Below, piece after piece: positions 1-11,420 of a DNA stretch of 64,000 nt. How positions within the stretch are numbered: the first letter of the stretch is position 1; each line of letters opens with the position of its first letter. The translations under genes and the position numbers were made by a program. Origin of the DNA: Kosakonia radicincitans DSM 16656 (GTDB lineage: Bacteria; Pseudomonadota; Gammaproteobacteria; Enterobacterales; Enterobacteriaceae); contig NZ_CP018016.1 in NCBI RefSeq assembly GCF_000280495.2, positions 5,642,001-5,706,000 on the forward strand, read 5' to 3'. A model generated the notes under the pieces. That model was not told where the DNA came from. It saw only the letters and a program-made list of their open reading frames with translations, and did not search any database.

Positions 1-1
1 G

Positions 2-397
2 CTCAGCCACTGCCACGATCTGCTCGGTAGCCATATCCAGACCGCTTCCCGCAGCGAAGCACTGTTCGAAGCCATTCGCAGCTATATCGACGAACATTAC
101 GCCAAGCCGCTCACGCGCGAATCGGTGGCGCAGGCGTTTTACATCTCGCCCAATTATCTTTCGCACCTGTTCCAGAAAACCGGCAGTCTCGGTTTTAACG
201 AATACCTCAATCACACCCGGCTGGAGCATGCCAAAACGCTGCTCAAGGGCTACGACTTAAAAATCAAAGAAGTCGCGCACACCTGCGGTTTTGTAGACAG
301 TAACTACTTCTGCCGCCTGTTCCGTAAAAATACCGAACGTTCCCCCTCCGAATACCGCCAGCAGTACCACAGCCATCTCAGCGAAAAACAGGATTGA
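2..397 (+). CDS. yijO: AraC-family transcriptional regulator, C-terminal part (YijO-like), cut by window edge
   Basis: The reading frame is open from base 2 to a TGA at 395-397, so the 5' part of the gene lies outside the window. The 131 visible residues form a complete AraC-type DNA-binding domain with two helix-turn-helix units. The second ends in the family signature CGFVDSNYFCRLFRK. From memory the C-terminus resembles E. coli YijO, which lies in the same chromosomal area near ptsA-fsaB-gldA. It sits about 220 bp upstream of fsaB on the same strand and might control it, but that is inference. The effector and targets are unknown. Confidence 0.75.
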   Translation, partial: LSHCHDLLGSHIQTASRSEALFEAIRSYIDEHYAKPLTRESVAQAFYISPNYLSHLFQKTGSLGFNEYLNHTRLEHAKTLLKGYDLKIKEVAHTCGFVDSNYFCRLFRKNTERSPSEYRQQYHSHLSEKQD

Positions 398-490
398 GCC
401 TGCAACACTGGATTTTTATACGTTAAAAATCGCATCCCGCTGCGCAGAAAAGGCCTGACACCCCGCGTTTCATCGTGATACAGCGCAACT

Positions 491-556
491 TGTGAGCCAA
501 ATCTCAATTCGCCGTGGAGCTTACATTTGTCCAGTGTTTGGCAGATTTGTTATATG
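491..556 (+). promoter_or_regulatory. Candidate CRP-dependent promoter of fsaB-gldA
   Basis: TGTGA at 491-495 and TCTCA at 502-506 are separated by six bases and match the CRP consensus in 9 of 10 core positions. A weak promoter follows: TTGTCC at 527-532 and TATATG at 551-556 with an 18-bp spacer. The CRP centre would lie near -64 from the expected start, close to class I spacing (about -61.5). This fits catabolite control of sugar and glycerol genes, but it is a pattern match only. Confidence 0.5.
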
Positions 557-614
557 GCGACCGCGTGGCAAGCGCTCGTATGCTGAGGTCAGAAACGTTA
601 TACGAGGAAGCACG

Positions 615-1277
615 ATGGAACTCTATCTGGACACCGCCAACGTGGCGGAAGTTGAACGCCTGGCGCGAATTTATCCGCTCGCGGGTGTCACCACCAACCC
701 CAGCATTATTGCCGCCGGGAAAACGCCGATATGGGATGTGTTGCCGCGTCTGCAAAACGCCATCGGCCCGGACGGAACGCTGTTTGCGCAGGTGATGAGC
801 CGCGACGCGGAGGGCATGGTGTCTGAAGCCAGACGCTTCAACAGCGCCTTTCCCGGCATTGTGGTAAAAATCCCGGTCACAGCGGAAGGCCTTGCCGCCA
901 TCAAACAGTTGAAAAAAGAGAATATCGTCACCCTCGGCACCGCTGTCTACAGCGCCGCGCAGGGCTTACTCGCTGCCCTTGCCGGAGCAAAATATGTTGC
1001 GCCTTATGTCAACCGTGTTGATGCCCAGGGCGGCGATGGCATTCGCATGGTGCAGGAATTGCAAACGCTGCTGAAACTCCACGCGCCGCAAAGCAAAGTG
1101 CTGGCCGCCAGCTTCAAAACGCCGCGTCAGGCACTCAACTGCCTGCTCGCCGGATGTGAAGCAATCACGCTGCCATTAGATGTAGCGCAACAAATGCTCA
1201 ATACGCCCGCAGTAGAGTCAGCAATAGAGAAGTTTGAGCAGGACTGGAAAACGGCTTTTGGCAACCTCAACCTGTAA
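615..1277 (+). CDS. fsaB: Fructose-6-phosphate aldolase 2
   Basis: A 220-residue cytoplasmic class I aldolase of the transaldolase-like family, which cleaves fructose 6-phosphate to dihydroxyacetone and glyceraldehyde 3-phosphate. The ATG at 615 has AGGA just upstream and gives exactly the FsaA/FsaB length; an in-frame extension to 492 is not needed. The Schiff-base lysine is K85 in VVKIPVT. The N-terminus [18 protein letters not shown] is closer to E. coli FsaB (TalC) than to FsaA. It lies 11 bp upstream of gldA, so the pair is probably one operon linking dihydroxyacetone production to its reduction by GldA. Confidence 0.95.
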   Translation: MELYLDTANVAEVERLARIYPLAGVTTNPSIIAAGKTPIWDVLPRLQNAIGPDGTLFAQVMSRDAEGMVSEARRFNSAFPGIVVKIPVTAEGLAAIKQLKKENIVTLGTAVYSAAQGLLAALAGAKYVAPYVNRVDAQGGDGIRMVQELQTLLKLHAPQSKVLAASFKTPRQALNCLLAGCEAITLPLDVAQQMLNTPAVESAIEKFEQDWKTAFGNLNL

Positions 1278-1288
1278 GGAGGCAATAT

Positions 1289-2392
1289 ATGGATCGCATC
1301 ATCCAGTCGCCAGGTAAGTACATCCAGGGTGCAGACGTCATCACCCGTCTCGGCGACTATCTCAAACCGCTGGCCGATCGCTGGCTGGTCGTGGGCGATA
1401 AATTTGTGCTTGGTTTTGCCCAGGAAACGCTGCAAAAAAGTCTGGCGGATGCCGGGCTGGCCTGTGAAGTTGTGCCATTCGGCGGCGAGTGTTCACAAAA
1501 TGAAATTGACCGGCTGCGCGGCGTTGCGGAAAACGCTCACTGTGGCGCAGTGCTCGGTATTGGCGGCGGGAAAACACTGGATACCGCCAAAGCACTGGCG
1601 CACTTCATGCACGTTCCGGTGGCAATTGCGCCGACAATCGCTTCCACCGACGCGCCGTGCAGCGCGCTTTCGGTTATCTACACTGACAACGGTGAATTCG
1701 ATCGCTATCTGTTACTTCCCAACAACCCGAACCGCGTGATTGTCGATACCAAAATCGTTGCCGGCGCACCGGCGCGGCTGCTGGCTGCGGGGATCGGCGA
1801 TGCGCTCTCCACCTGGTTTGAAGCCCGCGCCTGCTCACGCAGCGGCGCAAAAACCATGGCCGGCGGGCAAAGCACACAATCTGCGCTGGCGCTGGCCGAG
1901 CTATGCTACAACACGCTGCTGGAAGAGGGTGAAAAAGCCATGCTCGCGGCTGAACAGCATGTGGTAACGCCTGCGCTGGAGCGCGTGGTGGAAGCGAATA
2001 CCTATCTGAGCGGCGTTGGCTTCGAGAGCGGCGGTCTGGCGGCTGCGCATGCCATCCACAACGGTTTAACCGCCCTTGCCGACGCGCACCACTACTATCA
2101 TGGTGAGAAAGTGGCGTTCGGTACGTTGACGCAACTGGTGCTGGAAAACGCGCCGCTGGATGAGATCGAAACGGTTGCAGCGCTGTGCCACAACGTTGGT
2201 TTGCCGATCACGCTGGCGCAACTGGATATCAAAACGGATATTCCGGCGAAGATGCGCATCGTTGCCGAAGCAGCCTGTGCGGAAGGTGAAACCATCCACA
2301 ACATGCCAGGCGGCGCAACGCCGGATCAGGTCTATGCCGCACTGCTGGTCGCTGACCAGTACGGACAGCGTTTCCTGGAAGAGTGGGAATAA
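1289..2392 (+). CDS. gldA: Glycerol dehydrogenase (NAD+, zinc)
   Basis: 367 residues, the usual length of GldA, an iron/zinc alcohol dehydrogenase family enzyme interconverting glycerol and dihydroxyacetone with NAD. The nucleotide-binding motif [13 protein letters not shown] is at about 90-102, and the zinc ligands are D171 (GIGDALSTW), H254 (AAAHAIHNG) and H271 (HYYHGEK). A strong AAGGAGG precedes the ATG. It is the second gene after fsaB. In E. coli the cluster also holds ptsA, which is not seen here on this side. Confidence 0.97.
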   Translation: MDRIIQSPGKYIQGADVITRLGDYLKPLADRWLVVGDKFVLGFAQETLQKSLADAGLACEVVPFGGECSQNEIDRLRGVAENAHCGAVLGIGGGKTLDTAKALAHFMHVPVAIAPTIASTDAPCSALSVIYTDNGEFDRYLLLPNNPNRVIVDTKIVAGAPARLLAAGIGDALSTWFEARACSRSGAKTMAGGQSTQSALALAELCYNTLLEEGEKAMLAAEQHVVTPALERVVEANTYLSGVGFESGGLAAAHAIHNGLTALADAHHYYHGEKVAFGTLTQLVLENAPLDEIETVAALCHNVGLPITLAQLDIKTDIPAKMRIVAEAACAEGETIHNMPGGATPDQVYAALLVADQYGQRFLEEWE

Positions 2393-2440
2393 GCGTTAAC
2401 ATACCCGGTAGAGCGAATATCCACCGGGCCTGTAAAGCAA

Positions 2441-2470
2441 AAGCCCGGAACGGTTGTTCCGGGCTTTTTA
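2441..2470. terminator. Bidirectional terminator between gldA and metF
   Basis: The hairpin arms AAGCCCGGAAC and GTTCCGGGCTT are flanked by A and T runs on the two sides. It lies between the convergent genes gldA and metF and can end transcription from both. Confidence 0.85.
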
Positions 2471-2477
2471 TTTCAGG

Positions 2478-3371
<894 letters not shown>

Positions 3372-3408
3372 TTACCTCATCAATCGCATGTCATTGTCTG
3401 TTGTTTGT

Positions 3409-3440
3409 GAACTTCTATACGTTTAGACGTCCAGATGTAA
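3409..3440 (-). promoter_or_regulatory. MetJ operator (four tandem met boxes) upstream of metF
   Basis: Four contiguous 8-mers, GAACTTCT, ATACGTTT, AGACGTCC and AGATGTAA, match the MetJ met-box consensus AGACGTCT to different degrees, the third best. They lie 41-72 bp upstream of the metF start, as expected for repression by MetJ with S-adenosylmethionine. Confidence 0.85.
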
Positions 3441-3539
3441 AAATGACGGAATTTGCACAGGCCGTCAACCGGAAAATCATTATTCTGAGTGAGGAATGTT
3501 CAGCGAAGATGAAAAAAGTTCATGATGCGGGATGTAATG

Positions 3540-3562
3540 CCCTCTCCCCGCCGGGGAGAGGG
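3540..3562. terminator. GC-rich inverted repeat behind metL
   Basis: CCCTCTCCCC and GGGGAGAGGG pair almost perfectly around a short loop, 12 bp beyond the metL stop. On the minus strand it can act as the metBL terminator, though no clear T run follows. The same CCCTCTCCCC type of sequence recurs behind glpK at 20311-20360, so it may be a dispersed genomic repeat. Confidence 0.6.
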
Positions 3563-3573
3563 TGAAGAGAAGA

Positions 3574-6006
3574 TTAAAGCAATTGCGCCAGACGGTTGAT
3601 ATCTGACTGGATAGCGCCAGCGGTGACATCACGCCCTGCGCCCGGCCCGCGAATGACCAGCGGATTATCGCGATACCAGCGGCTTTCAATGGCGAAGACG
3701 TTATCACCCGGCAGAACCGCCGCCAGCGGATGCTCCGGACGGACCGCTTCCACGCCTACACGTGCTTTGCCGTTCGCATCGAAACGCGCAACATAACGCA
3801 GCACAAGGCCCATTTCACTGGCGGCTTCCAGCCGCTGTACCATCTGTTCATTCAGTTCGTCGCCGTTTTCGAAGAAGTGATCCACCGAACCTTCTTCACA
3901 ATGCGGTGGCACCAGCGATTCCACGCGAACCTGCTCAGGTTCGATGTCATAACCGGCTTCACGGGCGAGGATCACCAGCTTGCGCATCACATCTTTACCG
4001 GCGAGATCGACACGCGGATCCGGCTCAGTCAGCCCCTGCTGCCACGCCTGATCGACCAGGTCGGTAAACGGCACAGTACCGTCGAATTGCAGGAACAACC
4101 AGGAGAGGGTGCCGGAGAAGATACCGCTGATCGCCAGAATCGCATCGCCGCTATCGCGCAGATCGCGCACCGTATGGTTAACCGGCAATCCGGCGCCGAC
4201 GGTAGCGTTGTACAGCCAGTGACGACCCGTCTTTTCAAACGCATCGTGGATCTGGCGATAATTATTGGTCGTGCTCGCCCCGGCCAGTTTGTTGGCGCTG
4301 ATCACATGAAAACCGTGGCTGGCGAAATCCAGATACTGCCCGGCCAGTTGCTCGCTGGCGGTCACATCCAGTACGACCAGGTCGTCATACGGGTGAGCGC
4401 GCATCCACAGGAACAGCGACTCTTCATCCTGCTCGACGGCTTCATCATTGAAGAAAGCCAGCGCACGGCTGGCATCCAGCCCATCGTAATTCAGCAGGCT
4501 ACGGCGGCTATCCACCACGCCGGCCAGCACAAATTCAAACCCGGTACGCGCCGAAAGCGCGCTCTGCTCGCGGGAGAACAACTCCAGCCAGCGGGAGCCG
4601 ATATTTCCCTTGCCGAACAGCATCAGACCGATTCGTTTTTCCGCGCGGAACAGCGACTGGTGCAGCCCCTGAATCAGGCTCTCGGTCGGGCCAACGCGCA
4701 GTACAGCGACCAGGCTGATACCTTCGTCGGACTGCCAGATAAACTCAACCGGCTGGCCTTTCAGTTGCTGCCAGAAACGGTGGCTGTGCAACGGGTTACG
4801 GCATACACCAGCACCGACCATCGCCACCAACGCCAGCCCCTGACGCAGGCGTAATTCACCCGGCAGACCGGCTTCATCCAGCAGTTTAAAGACGCTGTCG
4901 ACCACTTCCGAGGTGTAGCAGAGTTGCAGCAGATTACGGTCGGCATGAGCGCCCACCGCCAGCGGACGCGCCTGCGCGCGTTTGAGGAGCAGATCGATCT
5001 CTTTTTGCGCCAGTTTAAAATCCTGCCCGGCCGGAACGATAAACTCAATCAAACAGACATCATCGTGACTGGTCACGATGCGCGCGCCAGTGCCGGATGC
5101 CAGTACGCGTTCAATCCGCGTAGAGCCTTGATCGGGGTTATAGCTACAGCGCAATTGCAGATCGATATTGCTGCCGGAGACCGGTTGCAGCGTGCGGGCA
5201 TGCAGTACCGGAGCGGCAAGACGCGCCAGTTCGCTGGCTTCATCGAGACGCAGCAGCGGCAGCAGACAGGCATCTTTCACTTTGCGCGGGTCGGCGCTAT
5301 AGACACCGGCCACGTCGCTCCAGATGGTGACGCGGGAAACATCGCCCAGCGCGCCAATCTGCGTTGCTGAATAGTCAGAGCCGTTACGCCCCAGCAGCAC
5401 CGTTTCACCCGCCTCATTACGGCTGATAAAACCGGTGACAACAATGCGTTTGCCTGGATGTTGCGCCAGCTTTTGCTGCAAAAGGGGATAAGACGCCCCT
5501 TCGTTCACCTGCGGCTGCGCCGAACGCTCGGCACGCAGAAAATCGCGGGCATCCAGCCAGGCCGCATCAAGGCCTTGCTGATTAAGTACGGCGGCCATCA
5601 AGCGCGCCGACCAGATTTCACCGTGGCCGACCACTTCCGCGTAAACCGCGTCGGTAATGCCGCCGTCGAGTAGCGCCGCCAGGTGTTCCAGATCGTGGAT
5701 AAATTCGCTGGTCAGTCCATCGGCCACATCGGCGGGCAACAGCCCGCCAATCAAGTCACTTTGATAACGACGCAGGGATTGCTGAACCTGATGCGCAGAG
5801 AGCCTGTCAGTCTGGCTTAATTTCAGCCAGTTGATCAGCTGATTGGTGGTGCTGCCTGCGGCGGAGACAACCATCATGTCGCCCGGTTGTGAATACTCCG
5901 CCATGATCCCTGCAACGCGGAGGTAACACTTCACATCCGCCAGACTACTGCCACCAAATTTGTGCAGCTGACGAGCCTTCGTCCCTGCCTGCGCAATCAC
6001 ACTCAT
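3574..6006 (-). CDS. metL: Bifunctional aspartokinase II / homoserine dehydrogenase II
   Basis: 810 residues, the E. coli MetL length. The N-terminal aspartate kinase domain has KFGGSSLAD at 16-24 and GRNGSDYSAT near 207. The C-terminal homoserine dehydrogenase has the Rossmann motif GKGNIGS at 465-471 and the substrate region around ISANKLAG. It catalyses the first and third steps from aspartate toward homoserine for methionine synthesis. The start lies two bases after the metB stop, so metBL is one operon transcribed from the MetJ-controlled promoter upstream of metB. Confidence 0.97.
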   Translation of the reverse strand: MSVIAQAGTKARQLHKFGGSSLADVKCYLRVAGIMAEYSQPGDMMVVSAAGSTTNQLINWLKLSQTDRLSAHQVQQSLRRYQSDLIGGLLPADVADGLTSEFIHDLEHLAALLDGGITDAVYAEVVGHGEIWSARLMAAVLNQQGLDAAWLDARDFLRAERSAQPQVNEGASYPLLQQKLAQHPGKRIVVTGFISRNEAGETVLLGRNGSDYSATQIGALGDVSRVTIWSDVAGVYSADPRKVKDACLLPLLRLDEASELARLAAPVLHARTLQPVSGSNIDLQLRCSYNPDQGSTRIERVLASGTGARIVTSHDDVCLIEFIVPAGQDFKLAQKEIDLLLKRAQARPLAVGAHADRNLLQLCYTSEVVDSVFKLLDEAGLPGELRLRQGLALVAMVGAGVCRNPLHSHRFWQQLKGQPVEFIWQSDEGISLVAVLRVGPTESLIQGLHQSLFRAEKRIGLMLFGKGNIGSRWLELFSREQSALSARTGFEFVLAGVVDSRRSLLNYDGLDASRALAFFNDEAVEQDEESLFLWMRAHPYDDLVVLDVTASEQLAGQYLDFASHGFHVISANKLAGASTTNNYRQIHDAFEKTGRHWLYNATVGAGLPVNHTVRDLRDSGDAILAISGIFSGTLSWLFLQFDGTVPFTDLVDQAWQQGLTEPDPRVDLAGKDVMRKLVILAREAGYDIEPEQVRVESLVPPHCEEGSVDHFFENGDELNEQMVQRLEAASEMGLVLRYVARFDANGKARVGVEAVRPEHPLAAVLPGDNVFAIESRWYRDNPLVIRGPGAGRDVTAGAIQSDINRLAQLL

Positions 6007-6008
6007 GT

Positions 6009-7169
6009 TTACCCCTCAGCTGCGACCCGGAAGCCATTTTCCAGATCGGCAATTAAATCTTCACTATCTTCAATACCGGTCGAGATACGCAACAACGTTT
6101 CCGAGATCCCGGCAGCGGCGCGCGCTTCCGGTGCCATACCTGCGTGCGTCATGGTGGCGGCGTGGGAGATTAAACTTTCTACCCCACCTAATGATTCCGC
6201 CAGAGTAAACAGTGACAAACCGCTCAGGAAACGACGCAACGTTTGCTCGCCGCCATCCAGTTCAAAACTTAACATCGCGCCAAAGCCTTTTTGTTGACGC
6301 GCAGCAATCTCATGCCCCTGATTATCCGGCAGAGACGGGTGGTAAAGCTTTTTCACCAGCGGCTGAGTTTGCAGGAAATCGACAATCGCCTGTGCGTTAC
6401 GCTGCGCCACTTCCATACGCGGCGACAACGTGCGCAGCCCGCGCAACAGCAAATAGCTGTCGAAGGCGCTACCGGTGACGCCAATATTATTCGCCCACCA
6501 TGCCAGTTCGGTGACAGTCTCCGCGTCTTTTGCAATCACCACACCCGCCACCACATCGGAATGACCGTTGAGGTATTTTGTGCAGGAGTGCAGTACCAAA
6601 TCGGCACCCAGCGCCAGCGGATTTTGCAACGCCGGGCTTAAGAAGGTGTTATCAACGACGCTAACTGCGCCCGCTTCACGCGCCAGTTGGCAGATTTTCG
6701 CAATATCCACGACGCGCAACAATGGGTTGCTTGGACTTTCTACCAGCACCAGTTTCGGTTTTTCCGCCAGCGCCGCTTTCAGTGCCTGTTCATCGCCCTG
6801 ATCGACGAATTTCACCCGATAGCAACCGCGTTTCGCCAGACTGTCGAACAGGCGATAGCTGCCGCCGTAGCAATCATGCGGTGCAACCAGCAGATCGCCA
6901 GGCTTGAGGAAAACCGTGGTCACCAGATGAATCGCCGACATGCCGGTATTGGTCAACACCGCGCCAGCGCCCCCTTCCAGCTCCGCCAGCGCGCGCTGTA
7001 CCACATCGCGCGTGGGGTTACCGCGACGCGAGTAGTCATGCGCGCGGGGTTCATTAAAACCGGTGAAATTATAGGTACTGGAGAGGTGAATTGGCGGGAC
7101 AACGCAGCCATACTGCTCGTCATCGTTCAATCCGCTACGCACTGCAATGGTGGCCTGTTTACGCGTCAT
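6009..7169 (-). CDS. metB: Cystathionine gamma-synthase
   Basis: 386 residues, matching E. coli MetB, a PLP enzyme joining O-succinylhomoserine and cysteine into cystathionine. The PLP lysine is K198 in SCTKYLNGHSD, and the phosphate-binding YSRRGNPTR motif is near 46. It is the first gene of metBL and divergent from metJ, with the shared operator between them. Confidence 0.97.
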   Translation of the reverse strand: MTRKQATIAVRSGLNDDEQYGCVVPPIHLSSTYNFTGFNEPRAHDYSRRGNPTRDVVQRALAELEGGAGAVLTNTGMSAIHLVTTVFLKPGDLLVAPHDCYGGSYRLFDSLAKRGCYRVKFVDQGDEQALKAALAEKPKLVLVESPSNPLLRVVDIAKICQLAREAGAVSVVDNTFLSPALQNPLALGADLVLHSCTKYLNGHSDVVAGVVIAKDAETVTELAWWANNIGVTGSAFDSYLLLRGLRTLSPRMEVAQRNAQAIVDFLQTQPLVKKLYHPSLPDNQGHEIAARQQKGFGAMLSFELDGGEQTLRRFLSGLSLFTLAESLGGVESLISHAATMTHAGMAPEARAAAGISETLLRISTGIEDSEDLIADLENGFRVAAEG

Positions 7170-7230
7170 GGTGAAGGCTTCCTGGCTTAATGGATGAAAA
7201 ATCTGACCACAGAGTAAACATTGAATAGAT

Positions 7231-7270
7231 AGACGTCAATACATCTGGACATCTAAACTTCTTTGCGTAT
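7231..7270. promoter_or_regulatory. MetJ operator of the metB-metJ divergent promoters
   Basis: Five contiguous 8-mers, AGACGTCA, ATACATCT, GGACATCT, AAACTTCT and TTGCGTAT, form a met-box array 62 bp upstream of metB. From memory the region is nearly identical to the E. coli metB-metJ operator. MetJ dimers bind such repeats cooperatively and repress metBL and metJ itself. Confidence 0.9.
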
Positions 7271-7432
7271 AGATTGAGCAAACGCGCAATAGCCGTTAAA
7301 ATTATATGCTTTAGTGTGGGCGCGCAGAGCGATACACCGTGTCACTGTGATGACTCTACGGTAAACTACGCGGGATTACGGCCTGGGCTCGCCCGGGTTT
7401 AGACTAATGACTGAGAGGATTAAAGGTATCTC

Positions 7433-7750
7433 ATGGCTGAATGGAGCGGCGAATATATCAGCCCATACGCTGAGCACGGCAAGAAGAGTGAGCAAGTAAA
7501 GAAAATTACGGTTTCCATTCCTCTTAAGGTGTTAAAAATCCTCACCGATGAACGTACCCGTCGTCAGGTGAACAACCTGCGTCACGCCACCAACAGCGAG
7601 CTGCTGTGCGAGGCATTCCTGCACGCGTTCACCGGTCAGCCTCTGCCGAACGATGAAGATCTGCGCAAAGAGCGCAGTGATGAAATCCCGGAAGAGGCAA
7701 AAGTGATTATGCGTGAACTGGGCATCGACCCGGATACATGGGAATACTGA
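7433..7750 (+). CDS. metJ: Methionine regulon repressor MetJ
   Basis: 105 residues, the E. coli MetJ length, a ribbon-helix-helix repressor that uses S-adenosylmethionine as corepressor. The beta-strand DNA-binding segment is [12 protein letters not shown] near 21-33. It is divergent from metBL and probably self-controlled through the met boxes at 7231-7270. An IS200-type element starts only a few bases after its stop, separating it from the likely native terminator at 8393. Confidence 0.98.
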   Translation: MAEWSGEYISPYAEHGKKSEQVKKITVSIPLKVLKILTDERTRRQVNNLRHATNSELLCEAFLHAFTGQPLPNDEDLRKERSDEIPEEAKVIMRELGIDPDTWEY

Positions 7751-7757
7751 TTCAAAG

Positions 7758-8383
7758 TAAAAGACCACCTTCTTAGAAGGTGGCTTTTGAGAATGCCCCC
7801 TGTAAGGGGGGCTATTGTCACTTCCCGCTTACTACTCTAGCAATTCCATTTGCTGTTCATGTATTTGTTCCGTTTTCTCCTGATGCCTCACATATCGTCT
7901 GATAATTTCCTCGTTCACACCGACAGTATCTACAAAGTAGCCACGTGACCAAAAGTGGTTGCCCCATAGCTTCTTTCTTATGTGTGGGAAACGATTGTAG
8001 AGTCTGATTGCGCTGCGACCTTTCAGATGCCCCATTAGAGTTGATATCGAGATTTTCGGCGGGACTATTACGACCAGATGTACATGATCTGGCTGAACAT
8101 TTAGCTCCAGAACCTCACAATCCTTTATTCCGCAGAGAATGTAGATTGTCCTGTAAAGTTCCTTGCCCAACTTATCTTTCAGGATCCTGAAACGGTACTT
8201 AGGCGTCCAGACTATGTGATATTTACAACGCCAATATACATGTGATGAACTCCTGTAAAGCCCCATGTCGGTTTGTCTCCTTTTACTTGTGGTGAGTAAG
8301 CAGAGATATTCCGGCATGGGCATTCTTCAGGCTATAGCCTTACAGGATCAATCACCACCTCCCCAGGAGGTGGTTTAAGGGTG
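7758..8383. mobile_element. IS200/IS605-family element (IS200 type, tnpA only)
   Basis: About 625 bp with a single tnpA gene on the minus strand and no tnpB. Near-identical subterminal hairpins mark both ends: CCACCTTC-TTA-GAAGGTGG at 7765-7783 and CCACCTCC-CCA-GGAGGTGG at 8355-8373. A second G/C hairpin at 7795-7812 lies just behind tnpA and probably ends its transcript. Exact tips cannot be fixed, because this family makes no target duplication and has no terminal inverted repeats. Confidence 0.85.
7832..8266 (-). CDS. tnpA: IS200-type Y1 transposase TnpA
   Basis: 144 residues from the ATG at 8266, which has AAGGAG upstream; a longer frame to 8323 exists but would add a tail not typical of the family. 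It is a HUH single-strand transposase: the HUH pair is H61-V-H63 (PDHVHLVV) and the nucleophile is probably Y125 (EIIRRYVRHQE). Both sit where IS608 and IS200 TnpA have them, so the gene looks intact. It acts as a dimer on single-stranded hairpin ends during replication. Confidence 0.92.
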   Translation of the reverse strand: MGLYRSSSHVYWRCKYHIVWTPKYRFRILKDKLGKELYRTIYILCGIKDCEVLELNVQPDHVHLVVIVPPKISISTLMGHLKGRSAIRLYNRFPHIRKKLWGNHFWSRGYFVDTVGVNEEIIRRYVRHQEKTEQIHEQQMELLE

Positions 8384-8390
8384 ACAACAA

Positions 8391-8419
8391 AAGGGCGGAA
8401 GATATCTTCCGCCCTTTTT
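8391..8419. terminator. Bidirectional terminator, probably the displaced metJ terminator
   Basis: A perfect 22-base palindrome, GGGCGGAAGAT and ATCTTCCGCCC at 8393-8414, has A bases before it and TTTTT after it. It lies just outside the IS200 element. It probably served metJ before the insertion, and it also ends any minus-strand transcript coming from 8420-8650. Confidence 0.8.
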
Positions 8420-8438
8420 GCTTATGTCAGCTGCCCAA

Positions 8439-8606
8439 TCAGAAGCGCGTCACTTCCGGGTGCACTTCTGCGAGAGAAAGCAGGTAAGACATAAATACAT
8501 TTTTCATTGCCGTCAGCATCTCACGCCTCTTTTTTGCTCTGTTCACAGGACTGGAATGGCGAAAAGAATATGTGCGCTTTTTAATCAGAGCAATATTTTC
8601 GTGATT
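8439..8606 (-). CDS. Possible small protein, function unknown
   Basis: A frame of 55 codons from the ATG at 8606 (an upstream TTG at 8648 would give 69) ends just before the bidirectional terminator at 8393-8419. The peptide starts MNHENIALIKKRTYSF, is basic, and has no recognised domain. GGAGGGGG lies 13 bases upstream of the ATG, a rather long spacing. E. coli has yiiX between metJ and rpmE, but this is not YiiX. It may be a real small gene or a chance frame. Confidence 0.3.
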   Translation of the reverse strand, partial: NHENIALIKKRTYSFRHSSPVNRAKKRREMLTAMKNVFMSYLLSLAEVHPEVTRF

Positions 8607-8646
8607 CATTTCACAAAAATATCCCCCTCCGGCAAACGGCAGAGAC

Positions 8647-8674
8647 AAAAAAAGCGCCTCGCGGCGCTTTTTTC
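8647..8674 (-). terminator. rpmE terminator
   Basis: A-run, AGCGCC, loop TCGC, GGCGCT, T-run: a classic intrinsic terminator readable on both strands, 10 bp beyond the rpmE stop. Confidence 0.85.
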
Positions 8675-8683
8675 TTTGGCAAC

Positions 8684-8896
8684 TTATTTGCTGCCCGGGA
8701 TGCTGAAGCGTTTGTTGAAACGCTCAACACGACCACCGGTATCAACAACACGTTGTTTACCAGTAAAGAACGGGTGGCATTTGCCGCACACGTCCAGGTT
8801 CAGGTCGTGGCCCACGGTGGAGTGGGTTTTGATCACATTACCGCAAGAACAGGTTGCAGTAATCGCAACGTAATTCGGGTGAATACCTTTTTTCAT
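8684..8896 (-). CDS. rpmE: 50S ribosomal protein L31
   Basis: 70 residues, full length, of the zinc-binding (C+) form. The cysteines are C16 and C18 (TCSCGN) and the CGKC pair at about 37-40. It belongs to the large ribosomal subunit and contacts the 30S bridge. It is divergent from priA, as in E. coli, and has its own terminator directly behind. Confidence 0.98.
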   Translation of the reverse strand: MKKGIHPNYVAITATCSCGNVIKTHSTVGHDLNLDVCGKCHPFFTGKQRVVDTGGRVERFNKRFSIPGSK

Positions 8897-8998
8897 GGGA
8901 AACCTCAGTTTAAGGCCGCGTCGCTCTTCCAGCCCTAACGCCAGACACCACGCGAGTTAAATAATAAGTGTATCTTTGGCGCGCTAAATCCGCACTAA

Positions 8999-11296
<2,298 letters not shown>

Positions 11297-11420
11297 GGTT
11301 GCGATCGGCGGCATAAAATTCAACTTTCATCACACTTTTCATGAAAATTCTGTAACCGCTGCGCCTAACTATCTGATAAAAATGTGACTACGCTTGCGCC
11401 GTGCATGCGAGGAGAACAAG

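Noticed and set aside
3730..4854. Long open frame (374 codons) on the plus strand antisense to metL
   Set aside because: It mirrors the codon pattern of a well-conserved full-length metL and encodes nothing recognisable.
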